A stretch of 55,001 bases of DNA from Clostridium sp. (GCA_012798835.1 JAAZML010000016.1:1-55001), one strand, 5' to 3'; shown: positions 1 through 10,491, numbered from the stretch's first letter. Made by a program: numbers and translations. The notes: generated from the sequence alone by a model not told the origin.

Positions 1-54
1 CGTCACCTCATTTGATGGTATTTTCAACTAATCAATATACAGGAAAGACGTGAT

Positions 55-93
55 TATGGGAAGGGGTTTTTTAACTTCTTCCCATATTTTTTT
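55..93 (+). terminator. Rho-independent terminator of a gene left of the window
   Basis: The arms TATGGGAAG (55-63) and CTTCCCATA (78-86) form a 9-bp stem, followed at once by seven T residues (87-93) on the plus strand. No gene in the window reads into it, so it probably ends a plus-strand gene that lies before position 1. Confidence 0.7.
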
Positions 94-175
94 GAAAAAT
101 TGCATACTTTAATTTTACTCTAAGTTAATAATTTTAACGAGGTATAAATTTACCTATTTTTATTTTCTCCTCTGT

Positions 176-204
176 TTGTAGCTTTTACTTCGATATGTTA
201 TAAT
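176..204 (+). promoter_or_regulatory. Sigma-A type promoter for the DUF4364 gene
   Basis: TTGTAG (176-181) and a perfect TATAAT (199-204) are separated by 17 bp, about 70 nt upstream of the start codon at 274. Confidence 0.6.
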
Positions 205-273
205 ACACCCAATAGCTTACTAAATAAAACACATACAATAAGGACCACACTATTGTTTTGGAGGGAATATAAA

Positions 274-810
274 ATGAGCCTCGGCGATGGCAAAGTGCTT
301 GCAGAAAACAAACTGATCCTTTTATATATTATTGATAAGGTCAACATACGGATTAGCAACCTTCAAGTTACCAAAATAATACTCGGTAATAAATTCATGA
401 ATTATTTTGTTTTGCAACAAATGCTCAGTGAATTATGCAATCAAAATTATATACTTTGTGATACTTCCGATAACAAAACTTATTACACCATTACCCCCTC
501 CGGAAAATATGCTCTTAGTTGTCTTCTAGGGCATATCCCTACTGGAATTAAGGTTCTCATAGACAATAATATGCTGAATATACGAAATAGTATAAGAAGT
601 GAGACCTCCATCAGTGCCGATTATTCATCCGAGAATAAAAACGAATACGTTGTATCGTGTCAGGTAAGAGAGGATAATTTTACTCTTATAGATCTAAAGG
701 TGTCGGTAGGCAGCAAAAGCAATGCACGCCATATATGTGAAAACTGGAAAAAGAATTCTCCCGTAATTTATAGTGAAATTATTGAATCTCTTACAAAGGA
801 TAGATCCTAA
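274..810 (+). CDS. DUF4364 family protein
   Basis: A 178-residue protein that I recognise as the DUF4364 family, found widely in Clostridia and without an established function. The first ~75 residues look like a winged-helix fold (LILLYIIDKV, then a helix pair and a TYYTITPSGK wing). The C-terminal half is beta-rich, so a transcription-regulator role is an inference from fold only. An upstream in-frame TTG at 253 is possible, but GGAGGG (260-265) sits 8 nt before the ATG at 274, which I chose. It is one of only two plus-strand genes here, monocistronic with its own promoter, and convergent with yhbY. Confidence 0.8.
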   Translation: MSLGDGKVLAENKLILLYIIDKVNIRISNLQVTKIILGNKFMNYFVLQQMLSELCNQNYILCDTSDNKTYYTITPSGKYALSCLLGHIPTGIKVLIDNNMLNIRNSIRSETSISADYSSENKNEYVVSCQVREDNFTLIDLKVSVGSKSNARHICENWKKNSPVIYSEIIESLTKDRS

Positions 811-891
811 TACATCATGACTTTTTTTCGTTGGAATTCCTTCATTTAATAGGTTTTACTGTTCCCGCTTCCCTTGTATCCTGGGAAATCT

Positions 892-1182
892 CTAGGGCAA
901 TTCAATTACCTTATTGTTTTTTGATTCTTTGTATAAAACAAACCTACTGCCTATAATCTGTACCACCTCGGCTCCCGTTAACTGTGCCGCCTCATGGCAT
1001 ATCTGCCCTACACTATCTAAGGCATTTTTAAGAACGGTAACCTTTATCATTTCCCGCGCCTCTAGTGCCTCATTAAACTGGTTTATCATATTATCATTTA
1101 GCAAACCTTTACCAACCTGAAATATTGGCTGTATAGAATTGGCAAGCCCTTTTAGGTAGCTGCGCTGTTTACCTGTAATCAT
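892..1182 (-). CDS. yhbY: YhbY family ribosome-assembly RNA-binding protein
   Basis: A single CRM-domain protein of 96 residues. It begins MITGKQRSYLKGLAN, carries the family's QVGKGLL segment and ends in the GSRFVLYKES strand; members bind pre-50S particles. The ATG at 1182 is preferred over an upstream in-frame start at 1200 because AAGGAGAG lies just before it. It is the last gene of the rplU-prp-rpmA-obgE-yhbY run, a common Clostridia arrangement whose members all act in large-subunit assembly. Confidence 0.9.
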   Translation of the reverse strand: MITGKQRSYLKGLANSIQPIFQVGKGLLNDNMINQFNEALEAREMIKVTVLKNALDSVGQICHEAAQLTGAEVVQIIGSRFVLYKESKNNKVIELP

Positions 1183-1276
1183 ATTGACTCTCCTTATCAC
1201 ATTTTGTACTATGGTGCAACTTTTTAATTTGCAATACTCCTTCTTTGGGGTCTGTCATCTTTGTTAGGGGTTTTCC

Positions 1277-2557
<1,281 letters not shown>

Positions 2558-2641
2558 TCAACTCCATGGAATGTACTGTCCTTATTACTTCCCATATATA
2601 AAAATATTAATCCTAGGTTCCCCAATCTTTCCATAAATTTA

Positions 2642-2660
2642 GTCCCGGCACAACCGGGAC
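2642..2660 (-). terminator. Hairpin between rpmA and obgE
   Basis: GTCCCGG (2642-2648) and CCGGGAC (2654-2660) form a 7-bp GC-rich stem with a 5-nt loop in the 184-nt gap after rpmA. The sequence after it on the minus strand is only moderately T-rich (TAAATTTAT), so it may be a weak terminator or attenuator that lowers obgE expression relative to the ribosomal proteins. Confidence 0.45.
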
Positions 2661-2735
2661 CTATAATTTAAAATTCCTAAAACTAAAATAAAAGATCAAA
2701 ACCTAAAATCCGTGGTTTATCTAAGTTCTTTACTT

Positions 2736-3014
2736 TTATGCCGTTATAATACTAACTTGCTTCCTGTCCTTACCTAATCTAGAAAACTTTACCGTCCCGT
2801 CTGCCATGGCAAACAATGTATCATCGGTTCCCCTACCAACGTTGATACCAGGGTGAATTTTTGTTCCCCTTTGTCTGACAAGGATATTACCGGCCGTTAC
2901 GAACTGGCCGTCACCCCTTTTTACTCCAAGTCTTTTAGACTTACTATCACGTCCGTTTCTAGAACTACCTACCCCTTTTTTCTGAGCAAATAATTGTAAA
3001 TTTACCTTAATCAT
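2736..3014 (-). CDS. rpmA: 50S ribosomal protein L27, with Prp-cleaved N-terminus
   Basis: A 92-residue L27 precursor. It starts [14 protein letters not shown], the Firmicutes form with a short N-terminal extension that must be removed so that the mature N-terminus can reach the peptidyl-transferase centre. By analogy with S. aureus, cleavage would follow LFA. The body ([25 protein letters not shown]) is canonical. The ATG at 3014 has AAGGAGGTG 7 nt upstream and overlaps the end of prp, so protease and substrate are translationally coupled. An upstream in-frame start at 3047 is rejected. Confidence 0.97.
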   Translation of the reverse strand: MIKVNLQLFAQKKGVGSSRNGRDSKSKRLGVKRGDGQFVTAGNILVRQRGTKIHPGINVGRGTDDTLFAMADGTVKFSRLGKDRKQVSIITA

Positions 3015-3348
3015 CGGCTGACACCTCCTTATCTGAAACCGATACATATCCCCCGTACTCAGATTCTATTTGCTTAAAGCCCAATATAATAGTCTCGAGA
3101 ATTATTTTGGCTTTTCTCTTCAAAGTTTCTGAAATATTGTCTGAAACGATGCATTTCATATATCCATGGCTTTCATCGTAATCGCATACAGCGGAAAACT
3201 TGGAAAGCGCACCTACTGCTGTATATGCAAGGGCGGAAATTGCAGCACATACTATATCATTTCCACTTCCAGCATACCCAGCATGCCCTTTAACGGTAAA
3301 CCCACGTATCAGGCTTCTATTATCTTTAATAATACATATTTTAATCAT
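3007..3348 (-). CDS. prp: Ribosomal-processing cysteine protease Prp
   Basis: A 113-residue YsxB/Prp cysteine protease that removes the N-terminal extension of L27. The catalytic pair is visible in [18 protein letters not shown]: His in GHAGYA and Cys in DIVCAA, with the family spacing. Translation should start at the ATG at 3348 (AAGGTG about 7 nt upstream); an in-frame extension to 3393 lacks family similarity. The gene lies between rplU and rpmA and overlaps rpmA by 8 nt. Confidence 0.95.
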   Translation of the reverse strand: MIKICIIKDNRSLIRGFTVKGHAGYAGSGNDIVCAAISALAYTAVGALSKFSAVCDYDESHGYMKCIVSDNISETLKRKAKIILETIILGFKQIESEYGGYVSVSDKEVSADD

Positions 3349-3489
3349 CTTTATACACCTTGTGCAAGCCCTACATAATATCCACGCTTCCAAATATCAT
3401 GCTGCAATACGCAGTTCCTTCTTACCTATGGGTGGTAAGCATCTGTATTATTATATCAATGTAGGCCAGACATTGGGATGTAATCCCCT

Positions 3490-3801
3490 CTATGCGTTTA
3501 TCTTTTCTATCTGTACCTTTGTGTATGGCTGTCTGTGACCTTGCTTTCTTCTGTAACCTTTTTTAGGCTTATATTTGAAAACAATAATTTTCTTGTCCTT
3601 ACCATGGCCTAGTACCTTAGCATTAACGGTGGCTCCGGAAACAAAAGGTTTTCCAAAATCAATACTGCCTTCCTTTGACACTGCAATGACCCTGTCAAAC
3701 ACTACCGGCTCCCCTTCTTTGTCAGCAAGCCTTTCTACAAATAAAATATCTCCTTCATTCACCTTGTATTGCTTTCCGCCTGTTTCAATTATAGCATACA
3801 T
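3490..3801 (-). CDS. rplU: 50S ribosomal protein L21
   Basis: A 103-residue L21 with the usual start [18 protein letters not shown] and the C-terminal [18 protein letters not shown] segment that contacts 23S rRNA. GGGAGGTG precedes the ATG at 3801; a longer in-frame reading to 3867 runs into the leader RNA and is not real. It is the first gene of the rplU-prp-rpmA-obgE-yhbY group, and its expression is probably controlled by the structured leader just upstream. Confidence 0.97.
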   Translation of the reverse strand: MYAIIETGGKQYKVNEGDILFVERLADKEGEPVVFDRVIAVSKEGSIDFGKPFVSGATVNAKVLGHGKDKKIIVFKYKPKKGYRRKQGHRQPYTKVQIEKINA

Positions 3802-3819
3802 AAAAACACCTCCCTGTCC

Positions 3820-3895
3820 AAGTCTCGCCAATAAGGGTAGTATTAACGGGAAACCTCCCCAATACATTTATAGAACCCTTACCGAGCGGCTACCG
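3820..3895 (-). ncRNA. L21 leader (autoregulatory 5' UTR of rplU)
   Basis: On the minus strand the rplU 5' UTR holds GTAAGGGT (3882-3875) and ACCCTTAT (3838-3831), which form an 8-bp stem with one G-U pair around an inner region containing GGGGAGG. It is preceded by GCCGCTCGGTAAGGG and followed by GGCGAGACTTGGACAGGG, which runs into the Shine-Dalgarno. Position and these blocks fit the Firmicutes L21 ribosomal-protein leader, which is thought to bind L21. The boundaries are approximate. Confidence 0.6.
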
Positions 3896-3905
3896 AAATA
3901 TTTTA

Positions 3906-5396
3906 TCATATGGAAAAATCGATGTCAACTTCTTTTATTTTAATCTCTTCATGTTTTACCTCCCCGGAAGCTCTAACCACCACCTTTTTGTTGTATGTGC
4001 TCTCAAGCCTTGTCAGGTTATCGTTATTTTCTCCCTGCAAAACCCTAGCCACCGAGGGGTGAACTTCCACCAAAATTGCTCTTGCTATGGTTTCGGTAAA
4101 ATATCTATTGATCTCCCTTTCAACATTTCTTGCCACTGATTCGGGGGAGAGAATGCTGCCGGTCCCCTCACAGTAAGGACAGTTATACAGTACCATGGAT
4201 TCTAGTCCTTCCCTCACCTTTTTTCTTGTCATTTCAATAAGCCCAAGGTTGGTCATGCCTAGTACAGTAGTTCTTGTCCGATCTTTTTTTAATATATGCT
4301 TTAAGGCATCTATAACCCTTTGCTGATGTACATATTCATGCATATCAATAAAGTCAATGATTATAATACCCCCTATATCACGGAGTCTTATCTGTTTTGC
4401 AATTTCTCTGACAGCATCAAGATTTGTCTTTAGAACAGTTTCTTCCAAATTATTACTGCCTACATATTTTCCAGTGTTTACATCAATGACCGTCAATGCT
4501 TCCGTCCTCTCGATTATAAGATAACCACCACATTTCAACCAAACCTTTTTGGCTAACGCTTTTTGGATCATCGAATCAATCTGGTAGTATTCAAATAAAT
4601 CAATATTTTTATTAAAATATTCGACTCTTATCTTCAATGCTGGCGAAAGCATCTCTACAAGTTCTAGAACTTTGTTGTATTCTTGTCTATCATTTATAAT
4701 AAACTTATCAATTCCCCATGTAAAAATATCTCTAACAGCCCTGTATACTACACTAAGATCCTTATGTAGACAGCGCGGAATTGATCCACCTTGCTCTCGT
4801 TGTTTTATTTTATTCCAAAGTTTTACCAAAAAGTTTATATCGCTTTTGAAATCCTCCTCCCTTTTTCCTTCGGATACCGTTCTTACTATAAGCCCCATAT
4901 TATCGGGCTTTATTTTCTCGGCAATTTTTTTAAGTTTTGTCCTTTCCTCATCATGTTCAATCCTTCTTGATATCCCTACGTAATCAGCATTGGGTAAAAG
5001 CACCAACTGTCTTCCCGGCAGTGTAATATGTGTGGTAACCCTTGGACCTTTCGTGCCGATAGGCTCTTTTGTGACCTGTACAGTTATTTCTTGACCCGGC
5101 CTTAAAAGTTCTTCTATATTATAGCTTTTGACTTCTTTATACATACCCCCATCTTCGGAATAATCCTTTTGTGGAATGGCATCCCCTACATATAAAAAAG
5201 CATTCCTTTCACAGCCAATATCAATAAAGGCGGCTTGCATGCCGGGAAGAACACTTTCTACCCTTCCCCTATAAATATTTCCCGCAAGCCTCTCTGAATC
5301 ATCCCTTTCAATGAGTATTTCAACTAATTCTTTATCTTCTAAAAGAGCAACTCTCCGTTCGTTGAGTCCTACATCTACAACAATTTCACTAATCAT
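3906..5396 (-). CDS. rng: Ribonuclease E/G family endoribonuclease
   Basis: A 496-residue RNase G-type enzyme for 5'-end-dependent cleavage of single-stranded RNA in rRNA maturation and mRNA decay. An N-terminal S1-like domain spans about residues 35-120 (GNIYRGRVESVLPGMQAAFIDIG). The catalytic DNase-I-like region has IDVNTGKYVG and IIIDFIDM, whose Asp residues bind Mg. The Zn-link CPYCEGTG follows. There is no long RNase E-type C-terminal scaffold, so this is the short RNase G form. GAGGTGG precedes the ATG. It sits between the TIGR03936 gene and rplU, a common Clostridia order. Confidence 0.95.
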   Translation of the reverse strand: MISEIVVDVGLNERRVALLEDKELVEILIERDDSERLAGNIYRGRVESVLPGMQAAFIDIGCERNAFLYVGDAIPQKDYSEDGGMYKEVKSYNIEELLRPGQEITVQVTKEPIGTKGPRVTTHITLPGRQLVLLPNADYVGISRRIEHDEERTKLKKIAEKIKPDNMGLIVRTVSEGKREEDFKSDINFLVKLWNKIKQREQGGSIPRCLHKDLSVVYRAVRDIFTWGIDKFIINDRQEYNKVLELVEMLSPALKIRVEYFNKNIDLFEYYQIDSMIQKALAKKVWLKCGGYLIIERTEALTVIDVNTGKYVGSNNLEETVLKTNLDAVREIAKQIRLRDIGGIIIIDFIDMHEYVHQQRVIDALKHILKKDRTRTTVLGMTNLGLIEMTRKKVREGLESMVLYNCPYCEGTGSILSPESVARNVEREINRYFTETIARAILVEVHPSVARVLQGENNDNLTRLESTYNKKVVVRASGEVKHEEIKIKEVDIDFSI

Positions 5397-5405
5397 TTTA
5401 CCACC

Positions 5406-6209
5406 TCAAATAGATAATATTACACGTTCGCTCATAGGATCCTTTAAACTTTCCCCATCCCCAACAAAAAGATCCAAACGGTGAATCTTTAATATGCGAA
5501 ACGTAAGGCCAGTGTAATCACTAAAGGATTTTAAAACAAATTCAGGCTTTAAATTTGCTCTGCTGCCCGCCGCTAATATCATCTTAAAGTTAATGATTTC
5601 CGGCGGTTGACTGGCTTTTAAAATTTCATTTTCTTTATCTTTTATATCAAGATTTTTTGGGGACTCTGCCTCCTTTATACCCGCGGGGAGTAATAGATGC
5701 CCTGCATCGTAAATGGAGAAAGCATAAATCATTGGACGTATATCTATCATTCTTGTTTTCCTTTTGCTTTCTTTTTCCATATATATTTCCTTCTCCTTTA
5801 GATATAACGCCAGCATTCTATCAAATTTCTCCGTTTTTGGGTTACTATCATGTTCAACTAAAACCTCATACGAAGCACCCGCCACAGAAGCCATAATGTT
5901 GGTCCCTGATTCGTTTATACTAGCTTTCATGATCTCCAGCCCTAGAGGAAGGTTATCATTTAGCCTTTGAATAAACTCATTAGGTTCGATATTGTCCTCT
6001 ATTTTGAAATCTGCATACTCGCACTGGCTGGTGACTCCCACCGAAAGGGGTAGGCCAAAAACCATCTGGGGATGTGGGTTAAACCCCTTTGAATAGGCCA
6101 CAGGAATTTCCGAGCGCCTCAGCGCCCTTTCAAATACCCGCATTAGATCAAGATGCGAAATGAATTTTATTTCCTCGCCTCGGATAAATTTAACCCTGAG
6201 GTTGACCAT
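5406..6209 (-). CDS. TIGR03936 family radical-SAM-associated protein (DUF2344)
   Basis: A 267-residue protein of the DUF2344/TIGR03936 family, characterised by the N-terminal RVKFIRGEEIKFISHLDLMR and the YSKGFNPHPQMVFGLPLSVG block. It has no Fe-S cysteine motif of its own. In many bacteria it is fused to, or encoded next to, a TIGR03960 radical SAM protein, as here, where the two genes overlap by 20 nt. The biochemical role is not established; the steady linkage with RNase G and ribosomal genes suggests RNA or ribosome modification (inference). The ATG at 6209 follows a GAGGGGGG tract. Confidence 0.9.
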   Translation of the reverse strand: MVNLRVKFIRGEEIKFISHLDLMRVFERALRRSEIPVAYSKGFNPHPQMVFGLPLSVGVTSQCEYADFKIEDNIEPNEFIQRLNDNLPLGLEIMKASINESGTNIMASVAGASYEVLVEHDSNPKTEKFDRMLALYLKEKEIYMEKESKRKTRMIDIRPMIYAFSIYDAGHLLLPAGIKEAESPKNLDIKDKENEILKASQPPEIINFKMILAAGSRANLKPEFVLKSFSDYTGLTFRILKIHRLDLFVGDGESLKDPMSERVILSI

Positions 6210-8055
6210 AGCATATCCCCCCCTCAAAAACAGCAGCCCCACAACCGGAACAATTCACTCTGCAATTTGGGGTATTCTCGCCCTGTTGGGCTTTTTTGTT
6301 TTCCGTCCATAAAAATTCTTTTGTAACCCCCACATCGATATGTTCCCAAGGAAGTATCTCGCTATACTCCCTTCGTCTGCTGGCATAAAAATTTGGATCA
6401 ACCCCGCATTCATCAAAAGCCTCCATCCATTTGTCAAACCTAAAATGTTCGCCCCATCCATCAAATTTGCAACCCTTTTCTTGTGCTTGCAGTAGCACTT
6501 TAGCTAATCTTCTATCGCCCCTGGCAAAAACCGCCTCCAAAAAACTCAACTCTGGATCGTGCCAGCTATACTTTATATGTTTTGATTTGATCTCATTTCT
6601 AAGGAATACTTGTTTTTCCCTAAGCGTTTCTATGCCATCCTGCGGCTCCCACTGGAAGGGTGTAAATGGCTTTGGAACAAAAGAGGATGTGCTTACCGTT
6701 ACACTAAGCCCTCTCCCCCTTGCTTCCCTCGGTGTCTCCATATAGGCATCAACAACCTTCCTTCCTAGCTCCGCTATACCTTTCACGTCTTCTAAATCCT
6801 CAGTTGGCAGCCCTAGCATAAAATAAAGTTTTACACCGCTCCATCCCCCCTTAAATGCCAAAGAAACCGAGTCAATAAGATCATCTTCAGTAATCCCTTT
6901 ATTAATTACATCCCTTAGCCGTTGGCTTCCCGCCTCGGGTGCAAAAGTCAGTCCACTTTTGCGGACTCTTTGAACCCTTTCCATCAAATCAAGAGAAAAA
7001 GAATCGACCCTCAAGGATGGAAGAGACAGGCTAACCCTTTTGGGTTCCATCTCCTTTATTAATCCATCCGTTAGAACCTTTAATTGCGTGTAATCACTTG
7101 TACTAAGGGAGGCAAGGGATATTTCCTCATATCCTGTATTCTTCTGAAGGTTTTCTGCTGTTTTTAAAAGTTTGGCAGCAGTTTTTTCCCTCACAGGTCT
7201 ATAAATAAAACCAGCTTGGCAAAACCTGCATCCCCTAATACATCCTCTAAATAACTCCAGCATTATCCTATCATGAACAATTCCTGTAAAGGGGACAATC
7301 ATTTCTTGTGGGTAATAACTTTTATCTAAATCCTTTATAATCCGTTTTCTTACCTTGGGTGGGGTACAGGGGTTTCGGGGTTGGAACGAACTGATGGTTT
7401 CATCTTCGTTATACTCTACATCATAAAATTGGGGGACATATATTCCTCCAATGACGGAAATAGCTCTAAGAAATTCTTCCCTTGTGCCCCCTCCCTTCTT
7501 CCAAACACTGTAAGCATCTAAAACCTCATTGATTACCTCTTCAGCCTCCCCTATCACAAAAAAGTCTATAAAATCAGCAAGGGGTTCTGGGTTGTAAACG
7601 CATGGACCTCCTGCACAAACCAGGGGATCCCCTTCTTTCCTGTCTCTAGCTAGAATAGGTATATCTGAAAGCTTTAACATATTCAATACGTTTGTATAAC
7701 ACATTTCATATTGAAGTGTAAATCCAACAAAATCGAATTTTTTTACGGGATCACGAGTCTCTAAAGAAAAAAGGGGTATATTATATTCCTTCATTTTTGC
7801 CTCCATATCGATCCATGGAGCAAAAACCCTCTCGCAATAGGTATCTTTCCTTTCATTTAAAAGATGATATAATATCTTCATACCTAGGTGCGACATACCG
7901 ATCTCATATACATCTGGGAAACAAAAGGCAAACCTTATATCAATACCTCCTAGATCCTTTTTTACGATATTCCACTCATTTCCAGTATATCTTGGTGGTT
8001 TTTCTACTTCTTGCAATATCCTATCAGAAATTTCAATACCCAAAATAACCTCCAT
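6190..8055 (-). CDS. TIGR03960 family B12-binding-domain radical SAM protein
   Basis: A protein of about 621 residues with an N-terminal B12-binding-like region (FCFPDVYEIGMSHLGMKILYHLLNER) and a radical SAM domain whose 4Fe-4S motif is CIRGCRFCQAG. A C-terminal segment with several Cys (NCRVNCSGCGAAVFEGG) may hold a further metal site. It presumably works with the overlapping TIGR03936 partner; the substrate is unknown. The start is uncertain: ATGs at 8055 and 8064 are both possible and neither has a strong Shine-Dalgarno. I chose 8055 because the GGGG before it is better placed. The 37-residue extension to 8166 looks non-coding. Confidence 0.9.
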   Translation of the reverse strand: MEVILGIEISDRILQEVEKPPRYTGNEWNIVKKDLGGIDIRFAFCFPDVYEIGMSHLGMKILYHLLNERKDTYCERVFAPWIDMEAKMKEYNIPLFSLETRDPVKKFDFVGFTLQYEMCYTNVLNMLKLSDIPILARDRKEGDPLVCAGGPCVYNPEPLADFIDFFVIGEAEEVINEVLDAYSVWKKGGGTREEFLRAISVIGGIYVPQFYDVEYNEDETISSFQPRNPCTPPKVRKRIIKDLDKSYYPQEMIVPFTGIVHDRIMLELFRGCIRGCRFCQAGFIYRPVREKTAAKLLKTAENLQKNTGYEEISLASLSTSDYTQLKVLTDGLIKEMEPKRVSLSLPSLRVDSFSLDLMERVQRVRKSGLTFAPEAGSQRLRDVINKGITEDDLIDSVSLAFKGGWSGVKLYFMLGLPTEDLEDVKGIAELGRKVVDAYMETPREARGRGLSVTVSTSSFVPKPFTPFQWEPQDGIETLREKQVFLRNEIKSKHIKYSWHDPELSFLEAVFARGDRRLAKVLLQAQEKGCKFDGWGEHFRFDKWMEAFDECGVDPNFYASRRREYSEILPWEHIDVGVTKEFLWTENKKAQQGENTPNCRVNCSGCGAAVFEGGICYGQPQG

Positions 8056-8239
8056 AAATTTCATACCCCAAGGGTATATTTCATCTTTTTGTTGTAATCT
8101 GGAACTCTCCGCTGTATATCCTGTAAATATAATAATATCTAATCGGTTTTTGTTTATCAATGGCATTTACAGGTTTTTGAGCTGGGTACAGTTGTATTTC
8201 GTTAGCTTCAAACGCCATAAATAAAACTTTCAGGTTGGT

Positions 8240-9322
8240 TCATTGGATGTCCAGCTTTCCATATACAGGGAATATTTGCACCCAGGTTTGTCCCTTATTT
8301 AGGACAATTTCTTTTTCCCCTTTATCGGTGTATTTTGTCCTATCTGTTCTCGAGTCTTTGGACCATGTTATCTCAATACACCTTCCATTTGTAATAAAAT
8401 ATCCTTCTCCCCTCCCCACCGTATTGAGATCTTGTCTTCCACATTCATCACCTTTAATATTGTAGTTTTCAACCTTTTGGATAATAATGTTTTTCGCTGT
8501 GATTTGCTCCCCCGTCATTCTTTCCATATGTGGTTTCCCCTGCCTGGACCTTTGATATAGCCCTGTCTTAGGATCATAGATATAACTAGATATATATTCC
8601 TGTGAATATGTAAGGCTTATTTTTTCGGCTTTTTGGGAATTTGCCAGTTCTAAATTTTCACTGGAATACTTAAAAACCATCCCCTTTTCCGTTTCCGTAC
8701 GATATTTGACCTTGGAAATATAATCCCCTAGTCTTTCAGTTGAAGTGTAGCTATCTTGCCAATTTGCAGGATCATCCGTTAGATCCCAAAAAACGCCCGG
8801 CGCACCATTTATATTATTTACCCCGAGGTTTATTATGTCGTTCATAGCCATTGGGCTATATCCAATATGGACATAAATTGCATCATGCTCCATCGCATAA
8901 TCTAAAAAATAATGCCGTGCACTTCTTACAGGTCCAATAAGTTCGGATTCCTGCCCCCAAAACACGGGCATATACCGGGTTATACCCCCTTCTACGATTG
9001 CTTCATAAATCAACTGTGCTTTGCATAGCCCACCTTGGGGTAGAACCCGATCCCCTTGGTTATCTATCATCACAGCAAAGGGTCTTACTCCCTTTTTGGG
9101 TACCACAAACTCGTTCTTTTTATGTTCTTCATCAAAATCAGCATCATCTTTACCATCTAGCCGTCCATCGGATAAATCTGCAATATCTTCCCTGGGTGTT
9201 GGCTCAGCTTCCCCATCATTTGTAGAAAGCCTTGTATCTTTCGTGCAGGATGATGACACTCCCAGCAGAACAAAAATAATTATTGTCACAATAAATTTCT
9301 TTAAATATGCAATATTAAACAT
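8240..9322 (-). CDS. DUF3048 domain-containing (YerB-like) putative lipoprotein
   Basis: A 360-residue exported protein. It has an N-terminal hydrophobic segment (FIVTIIIFVLLGVSS) followed by Cys26, probably a lipidation site although the -3 residue is not the usual Leu, then an acidic low-complexity linker. The DUF3048 core follows (RPFAVMIDNQGDRVLPQGG, ARHYFLDYAMEHDAIYVHIGYSP), and the C-terminal half matches the DUF3048_C region (GQTWVQIFP). Function is unknown; family members are envelope proteins. GAGGGGA precedes the ATG. It may be cotranscribed with the radical SAM genes downstream. Confidence 0.88.
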   Translation of the reverse strand: MFNIAYLKKFIVTIIIFVLLGVSSSCTKDTRLSTNDGEAEPTPREDIADLSDGRLDGKDDADFDEEHKKNEFVVPKKGVRPFAVMIDNQGDRVLPQGGLCKAQLIYEAIVEGGITRYMPVFWGQESELIGPVRSARHYFLDYAMEHDAIYVHIGYSPMAMNDIINLGVNNINGAPGVFWDLTDDPANWQDSYTSTERLGDYISKVKYRTETEKGMVFKYSSENLELANSQKAEKISLTYSQEYISSYIYDPKTGLYQRSRQGKPHMERMTGEQITAKNIIIQKVENYNIKGDECGRQDLNTVGRGEGYFITNGRCIEITWSKDSRTDRTKYTDKGEKEIVLNKGQTWVQIFPVYGKLDIQ

Positions 9323-9463
9323 TTATATCCCCTCACAATTTCATGCTCGTTGTATATGGTTTATATTTTTATTTATGGCATACGGTTCATATTAATTTCC
9401 ACATAAAAAAGTAAAATCCTTTAATTCTTCCGAATAAGGATATTTGGTTCTTTCCATGCTATT

Positions 9464-9492
9464 AATATAAGTGCAGCAAAAAACTTGAACAA
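9464..9492 (-). promoter_or_regulatory. Sigma-A type promoter upstream of the DUF3048 gene
   Basis: On the minus strand TTGTTC (9492-9487) and TATATT (9469-9464) are 17 bp apart. The implied 5' UTR of about 135 nt is long. Confidence 0.45.
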
Positions 9493-9585
9493 GTATTTAA
9501 ACATAAAGTTAATTCAGCCATCAAAGGTGTATATATATTAATGCTAAATCATACCTTGTCGTATTAGGCTCTTTATTTAAATTCT

Positions 9586-9623
9586 CCCTACAACCCAGTC
9601 CTTATTCGTTCTGGGTTGTAGGG
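9586..9623 (-). terminator. 13-bp hairpin ending the ireB-ruvX-DUF1292 operon
   Basis: CCCTACAACCCAG (9586-9598) and CTGGGTTGTAGGG (9611-9623) are perfect inverted repeats with a 12-nt loop, 26 nt after the DUF1292 stop codon. The downstream T tract is poor (GAGAATTTAAAT), so termination may be inefficient or factor-assisted. Confidence 0.6.
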
Positions 9624-9648
9624 CCACACTTAGATTTTAATCTGGATT

Positions 9649-9933
9649 CTAATCCTCATCAAAATCATATTCCTCGGATGCCCTTTCCTTGTACCTTTCA
9701 AAAACGGCCTCCAACACGTCATTATCTTCAACCGAGAGTAGACTCTCTTCTCCATCTGAATCTTCAACAATTTTTAAGATAATAACCCGCCCTTCATCCC
9801 CATCCTCCTGAACGACTGGCAAAAGTACTGCGTATTCGTCATCTTCGTACTCAATGATGTCTAAATATTCGAACTGGGATTCCTCCCCATCCTCGTCAAC
9901 CAACACCACCAAGTCATCTCTTTCATCATTCAT
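9649..9933 (-). CDS. DUF1292 domain-containing protein (YrzB-like)
   Basis: A very acidic 94-residue protein of the DUF1292 family (VVLVDEDGEESQFEYLDIIEY, then EYAVLLPVVQED). No function is established. Its position after ireB and ruvX is conserved across Firmicutes. The ATG at 9933 with AGGAGGG upstream is the better start; the in-frame extension to 9963 includes that ribosome binding site. Confidence 0.9.
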   Translation of the reverse strand: MNDERDDLVVLVDEDGEESQFEYLDIIEYEDDEYAVLLPVVQEDGDEGRVIILKIVEDSDGEESLLSVEDNDVLEAVFERYKERASEEYDFDED

Positions 9934-10021
9934 GGGAAACCCTCCTGCATTCTTTTTAGACATAAATTATATCACAGTTTTAAGCAAATTCCAGCATTTT
10001 TATATAAGTTGTTTTTAATTT

Positions 10022-10453
10022 TTATTGGGTTGTATTATTTCCTAAGCTATCCAAATATCCTTGCAAAATATAGACTGCAGCAATTTGATCCACCACCTGC
10101 TTCTTTTTCGAACTCTTTATTCCCATCTCGTGCATTGTGCGTTGTGCTGCAACAGTAGTAAGCCTTTCATCCCATTTTATAATTTTGATATCTCCTATCC
10201 TCTCTTTTAAAATTTCTATAAACTTGGTTGTCTTTTCTCCCCTAAACCCTATGCTCCCATCCATATTTTTAGGGAATCCTACGATTATCCTCTCAATGCT
10301 ATACTCTTTGATTAATCTAAGTATCCGCTCAACGGGCACCTCTATATCCATCTTCCACCTAATGGTTTCAAGCCCCTGTGCTGTCCATCCCAATGGATCA
10401 CTCAATGCAATCCCTATTCTGCTGTCACCATAATCCACACCCATTATTCTCAT
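10022..10453 (-). CDS. ruvX: RuvX/YqgF family nuclease
   Basis: A 143-residue RNase H-fold protein with the N-terminal MRIMGVDYGDSRIGIALSDP, which contains the first catalytic Asp. It also has IIVGFPKNMDGS, WDERLTT and a C-terminal VDQIAAVYILQGYL with the last conserved Asp. Family members act in 16S rRNA 5'-end processing and are annotated as putative Holliday-junction resolvases. GGAGGGG lies before the ATG at 10453; the longer in-frame reading to 10552 overlaps the aldo/keto reductase gene and is rejected. Confidence 0.95.
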   Translation of the reverse strand: MRIMGVDYGDSRIGIALSDPLGWTAQGLETIRWKMDIEVPVERILRLIKEYSIERIIVGFPKNMDGSIGFRGEKTTKFIEILKERIGDIKIIKWDERLTTVAAQRTMHEMGIKSSKKKQVVDQIAAVYILQGYLDSLGNNTTQ

Positions 10454-10491
10454 ATACCCCTCCGGCAAATCTTTTATAGAATATACCCCCA

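Larger units (their letters stand above)
9323..9648 (-). other. 326-bp intergenic region, promoter and terminator only
   Basis: The stretch between the DUF1292 and DUF3048 genes holds a predicted sigma-A promoter (9464-9492) and a 13-bp hairpin (9586-9623), described separately. An open frame of 27 codons inside it lacks a ribosome binding site and I do not call it. Confidence 0.6.

Noticed and set aside
6255-6464. 69-codon minus-strand frame inside the TIGR03960 gene
   Set aside because: Overlaps the C-terminal coding region of the radical SAM protein in another frame; not evidence of a frameshift because the main frame is intact to its stop.
9500-9585. 27-codon hydrophobic ORF in the DUF3048 upstream region
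   Set aside because: It overlaps the predicted promoter and has no Shine-Dalgarno sequence.
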